DNA of 25,000 nt. Source: Bigelowiella natans CCMP2755 (taxonomy: Eukaryota > Cercozoa > Chlorarachniophyceae). Of the stretch, positions 12,582 to 21,020 are shown piece after piece. Where the stretch lies: contig ADNK01002274.1 in assembly GCA_000320545.1 (NCBI GenBank), positions 1 through 25,000 on the forward strand. Reading direction: 5' to 3'. The notes beneath the pieces were generated by a model. The model searched no databases and was not told where the DNA came from. It saw only the letters and a list, made by a program, of their open reading frames with translations. Position numbers and translations under genes: made by a program. Position 1 is the first letter of the stretch. Every line of letters starts with the position of its first letter.

Positions 12582-13293
12582 TACAAACATTCTAAATTGC
12601 AAGATGTAGATCTGCCTTACCCCAGAGGGCATCTTTGTCGGTGCTGTAGTTGGAGCAGTGGTTGGGAATGCAGTGGTTGGGGATTCAGTGGTTGGGGATT
12701 CAGTGGTTGGGGATGCAGTGGTTGGGAATGTAGTGGTTGGGGATTCAGTGGTTGGGGATGCAGTGGTTGGGGACTCAGTGGTTGGGGACTCAGTGGTTGG
12801 GGATGCAGAGGATCCAGATACTGGTGAAGTAGAGGGTACAGTCGAAGGTGTAGTCGAAGGCGCATTACTCGCAATTACGATAGGTGTGTCAGGAAACTCA
12901 ACGATTCCCCTTAACCTTCCCATGCTCTATGTACGTGGAGTATGAACATTCAAAGGATCGGATATTAGTCATCGTTTTCACATTATCCGTGTTGGATGGG
13001 ATGCGCTCTCCTTTCATGAGGAGGAGAGTGTAGGACGCATACCGGCTGTGCCAAAAATATATGGCTCGCGTTCGATGGAAGATGAGTAATTCCGAAGGAT
13101 TGACCTATCCTAAAACGACAATGACAAACATCACAGACGGCACAACGGTCTTGTGCGTGGAGGTGCTTTCGTTTCAATGCTATCCTTCCCCCTTCCGTTG
13201 CCCTCCTTGTTCTGTGTTTTCAAACACGTATTGTGTATTGAATATGCATGCACTCAACTGGGCCGAGGATCCAGGTCCATCCAGACTCGCCTG

Positions 13294-13343
<50 letters not shown>

Positions 13344-14570
13344 ACATGTATTTGTGTGCACATCCATATGATTAAAGCTCTTGTTAGTAGTACAGCATCG
13401 CAGAAGAATAGTATACATGTCATTGTCCTATGAACGACCATTCGGTAAGACAAAAATGCTTTCGATAATAGTCAAAGTATCTTCTCCTGCTGCCGCAAAG
13501 TTAGATCTATGCGACTAGCTGAAGACCAATTTTCAGTGGGGAAATACCCCTCAGTAAGGAATATTTCAAAGATTCTTCTTATTAAGGTTTGCTACTTCTT
13601 GACTTGGAACCAAAAAAATTGTGATGCATTTTAACGCCGATGAAAATCCGAACGAATTATGTCCATGAGCGAGGAGTATCGTGAGTCGAGAATAACAGTA
13701 TATTCCGTCGTCATTCTCATATTTATCGATGACTGTTTGTGTATTGAGGCTGTCATTTCTGTACTTATTATTACCCGGGTTCCGTCTCCAGCAAGCGATT
13801 CTACCACGAATGAGTTTAAGTTCAACCTGCGAACTTTAGAGTCGGAGGAAGAGGAAGAGCCCTATATGCATAATTCCGTGTATATCAATTGCTTCTCAAT
13901 ATTTTCTCATCTGCACAACATTACGGCTTTCTTCGCTCGCCTCCCACCGCCACAATGCACACAGATCGGTACCTCCAGCATTTTTTTTACATTTTCGGAA
14001 GAAATTCACGAAAGGCTCAGGAGTAATGGCAAGGCTTCAATACCCGTTCCACAGTTATTATTCGAATACTTGCGACTGAAATTAAATTTGGTCTACTGTC
14101 TTCTTTTTCTATTCCGCCGGGTCGATTACCATTTGAGAGATGTAGAGCATATTCCTTTGTCTGATTGTTTTCATTTTATTATTTCGTAGCAAAAGATATT
14201 TCTATCAGAGATTGAAGGAATACTTTTGTCCTTAATTAGATACACTCTATTCTTCCATGCTACATTTGTTTTAGTACTTTATGTGCACGCGTGTGGATCT
14301 GCATCCTCTCTCCCATTGTCGTACACACTATTGTTATCGGTGTTGGTGTGACACTGCGACAGAGTACACAGGTTTCGAAAACTCTCTTCATTCTGATATT
14401 GCGCTTTTTACTCTCATTAGTACTCGTTGAGTGAGATGTAGATCGGAAAGTAGAACGTCGCACTGGTTGCAGGTCTGCAGCACATAGAGAGGTATACAAA
14501 GAGAGGAGAGATTATAGTAATGGTTCAGTGACCGAAATACATCATTCCTTCTCTAAGATTTGTAAGAAAC

Positions 14571-14612
<42 letters not shown>

Positions 14613-14751
14613 TGAGTGATAAATAGAGAGAATTGTGGTGGAAGGACATTTAAACGATGGTATACTAACAAACAAACACTGTGCCCCTCTCTTCTCTCTT
14701 AAGTTGGACAAATCATTCCCATTGATTTTTATTCGTTTTCCCCTTCCCATC

Positions 14752-14795
<44 letters not shown>

Positions 14796-15052
14796 CATCG
14801 TACCCATCCATGGTTGATCTTGCTCCAGATCCAGCAACCGTAGTTACCTGGGAGGGGGGACCGTAACAGAATCAGTCATAAAGAAAAACAAAGCCGAAAA
14901 TAATATCCTTGGGAGGGAGAAACTACACAAACATGCACACATACATACACACACAAACACTTACAAATCAAAAGTTATTGAGTACACATCACACTACACG
15001 TATGTGTTTGTATCTTTCTTTATATGTGTATATTTATGTATATACACGTCAG

Positions 15053-15090
<38 letters not shown>

Positions 15091-15597
15091 TAGTAATTCA
15101 AGTGACGCAGACATACCATATTTGAAGTCGTGTTATGCATCCGAATTTTATTAGCACCACGGTCCGCAAAGAATCTGTTAATTCCAACCAAGCACACAAG
15201 TGTAACATGTGTGTACATGAAATTGGCGGTGGTAAACTAAAATAGATACGAGCCATTTTGTTATGCAATAGGACTTCAGTGATTCATTTTCAAGGAAAAC
15301 AACCAGCTGGGTATTCTAGTCACACTACCATTGAGCTAATGGAGAGAAAGTGCGGGTAAGGTGAACAATGATCTCACACATACGCTGTCGCAATGACATA
15401 CATCCTAGTGCCATCCTCGGTGACATGAAGTCCATAAATTAAACCTATCCCCACAGCCGAAGAGTGCCCGTCCTTCCAGCCACTTGCCGAGCTTCCAACA
15501 ACGTTAGTTACATGTTTAGTGATGGGATCATACCGCTTGATTCTCCCGAACGTCTAATTGCAAGAAACCAATAACAACGGTGACCACATGAGTAATT

Positions 15598-15638
<41 letters not shown>

Positions 15639-16378
15639 ATTAAAGCAACTTAGCACAATGAGGTACAGAGTCGGTGTAGTAGATATAATAGCTGGCCCCA
15701 ATGGAAGAGAAGGCAATTCCTTGAGGTTTTCCAATCGCTAAGGAAGGTCCAAAGCCATCTGAATTTTGGCTGCCCAACGTGGCATTACCCACAATATTGA
15801 CCACCTTTGAACAACCAATACAACGCATTGTTAACTCTGGAAGAATATGCTTTGTACTAGATGTGAGAGATAAACTACTAATACTGAAGGTGAATACTTC
15901 GCCTGTTCCTGGGGAGCTTATAGTCACTTTCCGTATTCTGTATCCGAACTGAAGCATACATGAGTAAGTATATTTGATAAAGAATGATGATGGCTTATTA
16001 TCTGTAAATACTGACTGTGTCTGCGATGTAGAACGTTGTCCCATCTTCATTTACAGCAAACGCATACGAACTTGAGATGCTGGCAACCCCGATTGGGCCA
16101 TCATTCTTGGGGTTTCCCGAAATGTAAAAGCTTGCAATTGTTGTCTTTGCCATCAATCCCGGACTCGGGTTATCATACTCATATATGTATTGGCCGCTTG
16201 ATGTCAAAACGAAAATCGAGTTGTTTTTTTGTGGGTTTGGTGTGACGTCATATGCTTGCTGTGCAAAGCTGTACACGTAAGAACTTGGTTCCCCATTCGA
16301 CCCACAGGCTACACACAACAGCAGAGCAAGGGCATGCCCCCAACGGCCACATCGACACGCCTCACAATGACACGGCAT
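5662..16378 (-). CDS. Giant membrane receptor: signal peptide, NHL, mucin stalk, REJ, GPS, polycystin-like TM, PDZ-like
   Basis: Exons in transcript order: 16378-16016, 15948-15667, 15553-15402, 15174-15117, 14847-14804, 14474-14424, 14160-14130, 14068-14044, 13833-13775, 13549-13527, 13109-13043, 12926-12621, 12248-12049, 11970-11829, 11444-11317, 11233-11041, 10854-10768, 10630-10369, 10236-10026, 9768-9669, 9518-9237, 9012-5662. Phases match at all 21 junctions, giving 6,417 nt and about 2,138 aa. I chose the ATG at 16378 because a signal peptide follows (basic start, then HALALLLCVACG); an in-frame ATG lies upstream at 16444. REJ-GPS-membrane order is the core of polycystin-1-like proteins, which work at membranes or cilia and in sperm receptors. 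No PLAT domain is visible between the first two membrane segments. Role inferred: surface receptor with a cleaved ectodomain. The 23-nt exon at 13527-13549 has a weak donor and is the least certain part. Confidence 0.83.
5885..6110 (-). other. PDZ-like domain at the cytoplasmic end
   Basis: After the last membrane segment comes LTFQFDVDEGVCRLD, IVTHVYPQAKA, VSVGWRLVKLNDIMV and a final helix and strand ending LATFDD. This is the strand-helix plan of a PDZ domain, including the xxGW-xIVxLN stretch. The canonical carboxylate loop is not clear, so I call it PDZ-like. It could tie the receptor tail to a scaffold. Confidence 0.5.
6130..7445 (-). other. Membrane segments and acidic cytoplasmic loop of the receptor
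   Basis: Hydrophobic stretches: MALTVIMTGILILLFVFAVF; LLILSLLVFNAAAICALLVG; IAVAIVAMAIGFPLPYLVTT; PLGIVGAMPWLLWGVTVLMG; GGIICIIASLGCAFVAIIL; and LCTILWLEAIITG to FMVCSL. RRRHPWMSIFIRLPGD before the second segment resembles the HPWxSxF stretch of polycystin-1-like proteins. Between the fourth and fifth segments lies a long loop with an Asp/Glu-rich run followed by a Lys-rich run (about 6745-6870), then Ser/Thr/Arg-rich sequence. Confidence 0.7.
7505..7640 (-). other. GPS autoproteolysis motif
   Basis: The translation shows CVFWDESSSQWSTDG and, about 15 residues on, C followed by ESTHLTVFS. This matches the GPS pattern of a C-x-F-W, a second W, a third Cys and His-Leu-Thr. In adhesion GPCRs and polycystin-1 the chain is cut between Leu and Thr of HLT. 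It sits about 35 residues before the first membrane segment, the usual place. The preceding 250-300 residues, rich in helix-forming and then strand-forming stretches, would be the GAIN-like fold. Confidence 0.8.
8600..12248 (-). other. REJ (receptor for egg jelly) region of the giant gene
   Basis: Ten exons encode hallmarks of the REJ module in order: CYWEDAYTLVVVLGAGFTL near the start, then IGLCDGVSEI, YSWAIVNNTG, ARIKGGSTR (family form AxIxGG), QIDASSSMDP, SLSFSWSIYD, YEVRVRV, ALSWSCDA and NSPPSAGGCSSYP leading to the TDFLLVC and PLKYKF segments. Residues about 490 to 1170. REJ modules are extracellular and occur in sperm receptors and polycystins. Several NxT/NxS sites for N-glycosylation are present. 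Confidence 0.82.
11601..11714. repeat. (AC)n and (GT)n microsatellites in one intron
   Basis: (AC)n at about 11601-11636 and (GT)n at about 11685-11714 lie in the intron between exons 11829-11970 and 11317-11444. The two tracts are complementary and about 50 bases apart, so the pre-mRNA could fold back on itself. Confidence 0.9.
12510..12581. repeat. (AC)n next to (AG)n microsatellite
   Basis: Compound tract in the intron between the mucin-like exon and the first REJ exon. On the sense (minus) strand it is a long CT tract followed by GT. Confidence 0.9.
12621..12926 (-). repeat. Exon coding a Ser/Thr-Pro stalk, built from a 15-bp minisatellite
   Basis: This phase 0-0 exon codes 102 residues dominated by ESPTT and ASPTT units. 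At DNA level about ten copies of a 15-bp unit (plus-strand form GATTCAGTGGTTGGG) run from about 12655 to 12815. The product should be a stiff, heavily O-glycosylated linker between the NHL propeller and the REJ region. A minisatellite inside an exon is expected to vary in copy number between strains, in steps of five residues. Confidence 0.85.
13293..13339. repeat. (AT)n-(GT)n compound microsatellite
   Basis: AT repeats pass directly into GT repeats within the intron between exons 13527-13549 and 13043-13109. Confidence 0.9.
14573..14792. repeat. Opposed (AG)n and (CT)n tracts in one intron
   Basis: (AG)n at about 14573-14605 and (CT)n at about 14759-14792 are complementary and separated by about 150 bases, all inside one NHL-region intron. 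They could pair into a long hairpin in the transcript. Confidence 0.88.
15056..15636. repeat. Two (GT)n tracts in NHL-region introns
   Basis: (GT)n at about 15056-15086 and 15600-15636, each in a separate intron of the giant gene. Both read as CA repeats on the sense strand. Confidence 0.88.
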
Positions 16379-16619
16379 GGTCTCTGCACAACGATCCTCG
16401 AGAAGGAGCACGTTGTCACCCCCAGGTACCGGTAACGTCATCACTAGCAGATCGGGTGGTGAATTTCATCGTGCGACAACAACAAATGGGTGAAATCGCT
16501 AGTACTCGTAAGAACTACAAGTACCAGAGTCGGCGGAATAAGTGTTAGCGGGGAAGAAAGACATGGGGTTTTTTTCACATACGACAACGTTGAACGTCCT
16601 TAAAATTGTTCCGAATTAG
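16379..16619. other. Short spacer upstream of the giant receptor gene
   Basis: This should contain the promoter of the minus-strand receptor gene. No TATA box is evident. If the exon at 16620 is real, the two minus-strand genes are only about 240 bases apart. Confidence 0.4.
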
Positions 16620-16832
16620 TCAAAAATGGCCTGTTGCGACAACTCCAATAACTCCATCTTGATGGGAAAAAAAATCGAGTGATGACTCCCTAGATCTACT
16701 GCACACCGCTTGTCGCAAGGGGGCGATTTCCGGGGATTCGACGGTTTTCCCCCCCAGCTTTTTCTCAGCTTTTTCCTTTTCTTTCTGGAGCTGCCGAGCC
16801 AAACTGATCGCTTTCGCTTTCTGGGCATGATC
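16620..16832 (-). CDS. Possible last exon of an unidentified minus-strand gene
   Basis: An acceptor-like CTGTAG before 16832 opens a 70-codon frame to a stop at 16620. It begins DHAQKAKAISLARQLQKE and continues with a Lys/Glu-rich, coiled-coil-like stretch. The composition looks like protein rather than chance, but I do not recognise a family. I could not find convincing upstream exons in 16840-17250. An overlapping frame on the same strand is also open and highly basic, which weakens the call. Confidence 0.25.
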   Translation of the reverse strand, partial: DHAQKAKAISLARQLQKEKEKAEKKLGGKTVESPEIAPLRQAVCSRSRESSLDFFSHQDGVIGVVATGHF

Positions 16833-17257
16833 CTACAGCTCGTCAGAAACCATGCGCGTTGGCGAGGTGAGGGTAAAACCAAGGTGAGAACGGGATCGTG
16901 TGCAAAACTTTTTGATCTCCATTCGGTTGATGGACTTGGCTCAGCAGCGAGTGACAACTTGCAAGCTCTGAGGCAGGTTGTGAGGTTCGACTCCTCGCGA
17001 GATCTGGGGGGGTACAATCTTTTGATTCCTTGCCCCCCACATGGCCCCCTTGGTCTCTCGTCACAGGCTGACGGAGTAAAGGTTTTCGCTTCAGGAATGA
17101 ACGATTACTAGTCCTTGGGGGTAGCTTCTAGTTTTGAGGGGCTAGTTCGGGGAGAGCTAACTACTCTCCCATCCACTCTCAACACCACCTAACCTGGCCA
17201 CTAGCAATTGTCTGTGCGAAGTGGCCAAAGCAAAATTCATAGACAAGTATTGTAATC
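16833..17257. other. Spacer, no supported gene
   Basis: It contains a T-arm-like GGTTCGACTCC at about 16983 with a TGGCTCAG word about 50 bases upstream. The rest does not fold as a tRNA (see rejected items). Open frames on both strands lack domains. Confidence 0.4.
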
Positions 17258-18033
17258 ATGAGAAACAATGTAGGATTTGAGGCTTTTGAGGAGGAATTTG
17301 AGCATTTGAACCTTTCCAGAGGAACTATGACAACAAAAATTTACAACGCTGCGATGAAGTCCAGCACAGGGAGGAATGCTGCGGGCATGAATCCTTGGAA
17401 CTTTTTTCAAAGTTCATTGAAGGGATACAAACTAGTAGCCAATCAGAGATCTGAGTTATACAATTTTGGTACTAGAAGATGGGAAGAGTTCCAGGAAGAG
17501 TTCAATCACTTGAACATTTCCTATGGATGCATGATGAATCTGTATGAGACTGTGATGACGTCTACCACTGGGAAGACTCCTAAGTGCATGAACCCTTGGA
17601 ACTTCTTCCAAAAATCATTGAAAGGCTATGGCACGGCAGCCAATCAGAGGTCTGAACTATATAATTTTGGTACTACAAGATGGGAACAATTTCAGGAAGA
17701 GTTCAATCACCTAAATCTTTCTGAGGGATCTTTGGTGAGTGTATATGAGATTTTGGTTAAGAGAGGTTCCAAAGTTCCTTGAGGGGACATGGATTAGCTG
17801 TGAATGTGAGATCAGAACTGTACAATTTTGGGTCTAGGAGTTGGGAGCAGTTTCAGGAAGAGTTTAATTATTTGAGTCTTTCCTGGGGAAACATGGAGAA
17901 AGTTTTTGATACTGTGATGAAGGCCAGTGCTGGAAGCTGTGCTGCTAATCCCTGGAATCTGTTTCAAACTTCATTGAAGGGTTATGGACTTCAAGTAGAA
18001 GAGATGGCACATCTCTACAGTTTTAAACAGTGA
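17258..18033 (+). pseudogene. Four-copy 67-residue repeat gene, frame broken by a 40-bp deletion
   Basis: Intronless. The first frame runs from the ATG at 17258 to a stop at 17780-17782; a second frame continues the same repeats to the stop at 18031-18033. Each unit carries, in order, RSELYNFG, W-E/Q-FQEEFNHLNLS, a YE-TVM helix, and MNPWNFFQ-SLKGYG. The unit length is 201 bp, seen from CCAATCAG at 17439 and 17640. In the third unit the spacing between TATAATTTTGG (17660) and the next TACAATTTTGG (17821) is 161 bp, so 40 bp are missing, including the codons for the MNPWNF part, and the frame shifts. No TM or signal peptide is visible. I do not recognise the family. It could also be two short genes, or a recent break in one allele. 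Confidence 0.65.
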
Positions 18034-18893
18034 AAAGAAAAAAAAATAATAACTAAAATAGAAGAAAAATATGGCAAACCAAAGAATTAGGGGAAAAAAT
18101 CACAAAACAAAAAATTATGATTTCTTCGTGCATTAGATTTGCAGACCACGAATTTACTGATATTAAAATAGAAACAATGAATGTAAAATAGTTAGAAATG
18201 AGGATGCTCAAATTAGAAACTTGGCACAAATCGGAGGAGTTTTTCTCTCGTACACCAAACAATGAATTGTCGAGACATAAGGTTGACTCCACGGCATTGA
18301 GCAAGTGTGGGGCTCTTTGCAACGCCAAGATGTAATCAATCTATGAGAAATTTAAGCGAACAATGAAAAAAAAGTGAATGAGCTACGACACGTTTGACAA
18401 ATGACACATGATGGATGCATCTGCACAGCTTTTTCCTACTCTCCATGTTGCAATTGCTAAGATTCAATGTTGCGTGTGTCGGTCCACAACGAGGAGCCAA
18501 GCGCCGTGTACATGTCTAGATGTGGTCAATCTGCACACACGCTGCTGTCTCAGCAAACATCTTGGTAATCATGCAATTCGATGTTCATGTCCAGATTTGA
18601 AGATGAGGTCAGCCAATTTCATTGCCCAAGCTTGCAAGCTTGTGTGTGCAATGCTGTGCATTGCTAGATTGCATGCATGTGATTTGATTTGTTTGAAACT
18701 GCAAAGCATCTTTGAGCAAAAGCCAACACTAGAACACACCACTGCATCACCATGAGCAAAGAGATTTAGTCCGTCAACACATCAGTCACTGTGCATGACA
18801 TGTCTAGATGTGCGCATGATGCGTCTAAACTGTGAATCATCCTGCATTGGCACAAAATCATAGCGCCCATTGCTGGATTGATCTAGGGATATT
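18034..18893. other. Spacer; A-rich stretch then TGCATG/CTAGA-rich DNA
   Basis: Directly after the repeat gene's stop the sequence becomes very A-rich (18033-18120). From 18400 on it is dominated by words such as GCATGCA, CTAGAT and TGTGCA. The 14-mer CATGTCTAGATGTG occurs at 18511 and 18799. No gene seen. Confidence 0.45.
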
Positions 18894-18965
18894 CAAATTG
18901 TGCAATTTTTGATGTGTGCCTAGCTAGCTAGTTAGCTAGGCACACATCAAAAATTGCACAATTTG
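18894..18965. repeat. Perfect 33-bp inverted repeat with 6-nt loop
   Basis: Arm 18894-18926 starts CAAATTGTGCAATTTTTG and arm 18933-18965 is its exact reverse complement, around the loop GCTAGT. A further TAGCTAGCTAGTTAGCTAG block follows at about 18967-18987, repeating the centre of the hairpin. No partner gene, poly-T terminator function or target-site duplication is evident. Confidence 0.92.
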
Positions 18966-19037
18966 TGTAGCTAGCTAGTTAGCTAGCCTCACATGAAGGT
19001 TTCATTTGTGAAAGGCTGCATTTTTCCTGGACATGCA

Positions 19038-19250
19038 ACTCTAGAACTCTACAAAGCACACGGCAAAGCTAGCAAAGAAACATCATGCATGCATGAAAAG
19101 ATATAGTCTGCAAAGATAAATTTGTGTCTCCACCATGCCTAGCTATCATAGCTAGCCAGACATGGTAGCACGCATGTGACCGACCTGCGCACATTGTACT
19201 CCGCGATGCATCGCATGAGAGCGCGCTACACTAAGCCACTAGATCACTGT
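19038..19250 (+). repeat. Dispersed repeat B, copy 3
   Basis: Same ordered blocks as 5195-5394, including CTCTAGAACTC, GAAACATCATGCATGC, GTGTCTCCACCA, GCATGTGACCGACCTGCGC and GAGAGCGCGCTACAC. It has a few small insertions, such as a duplicated ATAGCTAG. The neighbouring repeat A is absent here. Confidence 0.85.
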
Positions 19251-19544
19251 GGCCTGCACTAGTGCACATACTAGCATAGTGTGTGGTACGCAATTTACAC
19301 TTCGCTAGTTTTGTTTCGTGATTAGAGTACACACGTTTCCGATGTGAAATAGACCTCTATCTCGCCATGACTAGATGAGTTGATAACGTCTGAAACTGCT
19401 AAACCTCCATCTACGAACGTAGCATGTTGCGCATAGGATAGCATGCTAGCATGCATGTATGCAGTGCTAAACTAGAACCGAAATGCCACTGAAGAGCATC
19501 TGACACATTAGTGCTAGAGTGGACGGCACACGTTACATGCACAT
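19251..19544. other. Spacer, 3' flank of the minus-strand Rho copy
   Basis: No gene or clear signal. GCATGC and CTAG words remain frequent. Confidence 0.4.
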
Positions 19545-19854
19545 CTACATCATCAGACACTTCTTCTTCTCCTTCTTCTTCTCCTTGAGACAGCTTTCCA
19601 CTTCGGCAAATACGTCGAACAAATCTTCAACCGGGATTTCATTCTTGATGGAGGAACACTCCACGTACTTTGCCGCACCGATTTCCACAGTCATTCGAGT
19701 TCCCTCGTCAAATGTAACTGGGGATAAATCTCTACATTTGATATTGCGGTGAAAAAAAACTTGAGTAAATCAACAAGTCATACGATATGTTTAATAAAAT
19801 GCACATAGAATATGCACACACTCCTAAGCGTCGATTTTCGCCTAAGAGAAAGGC

Positions 19855-20562
19855 ATTTTCTCCATAGCTCACCGTTCTTGCAGGCGCTGCTTAATCTTCT
19901 CATTTTCACGTAAATCGCTCTAACAACCAAGCGCAAACCAAAGTCAATAAGAAGCGAAGAAACCAAGCATGGTTTTTAGAGGAAGGACTTGTCCTCCTCC
20001 CCCCCCCCACGGGATGAAGAGAGGAAGAGGAAGAGAGGAAGAGAGAAAGATTAAGAGAGGAAGGGGGAATGAGAGATAGAGAGAGGGAGAGAGATTAAAA
20101 GAGAGAAAGATTAAGAGAGGAAGGGGGAATAAGAGATAGAGAGAGGGAGAGAGATTAAAAGAGAGAGAGAGAGAGACAGAGAAACATGGAACATACACAA
20201 GCCAATGTTAAGCAATTTAAAGATTTTGAATCTCAGCATATAATACGATGACAATGCTGTTACGGGTATCAGTAAAGCATTCGAAAATTAAGACTGCTTA
20301 AAACAACAATTACCTTCATCCCAACAAGTATGAACGGTACCCCTGGACAATGATTTGCGATCTCAGGGATCCATTTTGTCCTCACATTATCTAATGAACC
20401 TTACGCCGTTAAGCACCACCAAAAAAGATACTGACATGCCGCATGCAACGGAACGATGTATTAATTGGGATTTTTTTATTTTCCCGGGAAGTGTAGAAAT
20501 CTGCAATGGGTGTACATATTGTTGTTTTTGCTTTGAATGATATCTCTGGAGATGATAGGTTG
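19855..20562 (-). repeat. Left arm of the Rho inverted duplication
   Basis: Reverse complement of 22614-23208. Exon 4 (77 nt) is identical in both copies and intron 3 differs by only a few bases plus one gap. Intron 4 differs mainly in the length of its (GA)n-rich block, which is longer here (20020-20180, with a duplicated 60-bp part). Outside this stretch the two genes drop to ordinary paralogue similarity. Confidence 0.88.
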
Positions 20563-20944
20563 AATTACCAGGGTCTGCAATGTCGAAGCAGACGATGAAA
20601 ACATTAGTCTTGAGATAATCTGATGTCCGAATATTATCCAAATCTTGAGCTGCTTCTGTATCCCACCATGATAATCTGCAGTTTAAATGAACACTGAATT
20701 ATTTCTACAGCACGACAAACCAAACACAAAAAAAACACTCACTCCTCCCACCCTCCCCGCCCCCGACACACTGACATATGAAACGATAAATTTATGCGCT
20801 GTTTGAGCGCCACTCTTCGCTATCTGTTGCTCGCATTTTCTTCGACTATCAAGACAACAATCGTCGCTACTGCTGCTGATGAGCATACTTTAACGTTCTC
20901 CCGTTTTTCTTCACCTCGCAGTGCTGAACGACGTACACACGTGC

Positions 20945-20950
20945 AAGAGA

Positions 20951-21003
<53 letters not shown>

Positions 21004-21020
21004 GCGAAGGGGGGGGGGGG
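20945..21020. repeat. (AG)n followed by poly-G in the minus-strand Rho intron 2
   Basis: (AG)n at about 20945-21002, then a G run at 21009-21020. On the sense strand this is poly-C followed by CT repeats. Confidence 0.9.

Larger units (their letters stand above)
13043..16016 (-). other. NHL beta-propeller region of the giant gene
   Basis: Translated exons give repeated NHL-type strands. Examples are YIADT joined to FGYRIRKVTI, YYTDS joined to TFGRIKRYD, IFFADRGANKIRMHN, VTTVAGSGARSTMDG, PATSATFYFP, LYISQM, VRRLNLNSFVVESLAGDG and FGITHLPSNASHIFLAQ. Each blade is split by one or more introns, usually inside the conserved ADxxNxRIR or AGxG motifs. I count five to six blades, residues about 45-400. 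NHL propellers usually bind protein, peptide or RNA; here, outside the cell, a ligand-binding role is inferred. Confidence 0.8.

Noticed and set aside
12404-12923. Open frames with Ser-Leu, Arg-Glu or Gly-Trp repeats over the microsatellites
   Set aside because: Translations of simple repeats in wrong frames or inside an intron; only the Ser/Thr-Pro frame at 12621-12926 fits the exon chain.
13659-14189. 176-codon plus-strand open frame
   Set aside because: No domain, and it lies antisense over minus-strand exons at 13775-13833, 14044-14068 and 14130-14160 that fit the NHL chain.
16925-17002. tRNA-like stretch on the plus strand with TGGCTCAG and GGTTCGACTCC
   Set aside because: The T-arm and a weak D-arm can be drawn, but there is no 7-bp acceptor stem and the only anticodon-like stem (ACAAC/GTTGT) has an 18-nt loop and leaves no variable loop.
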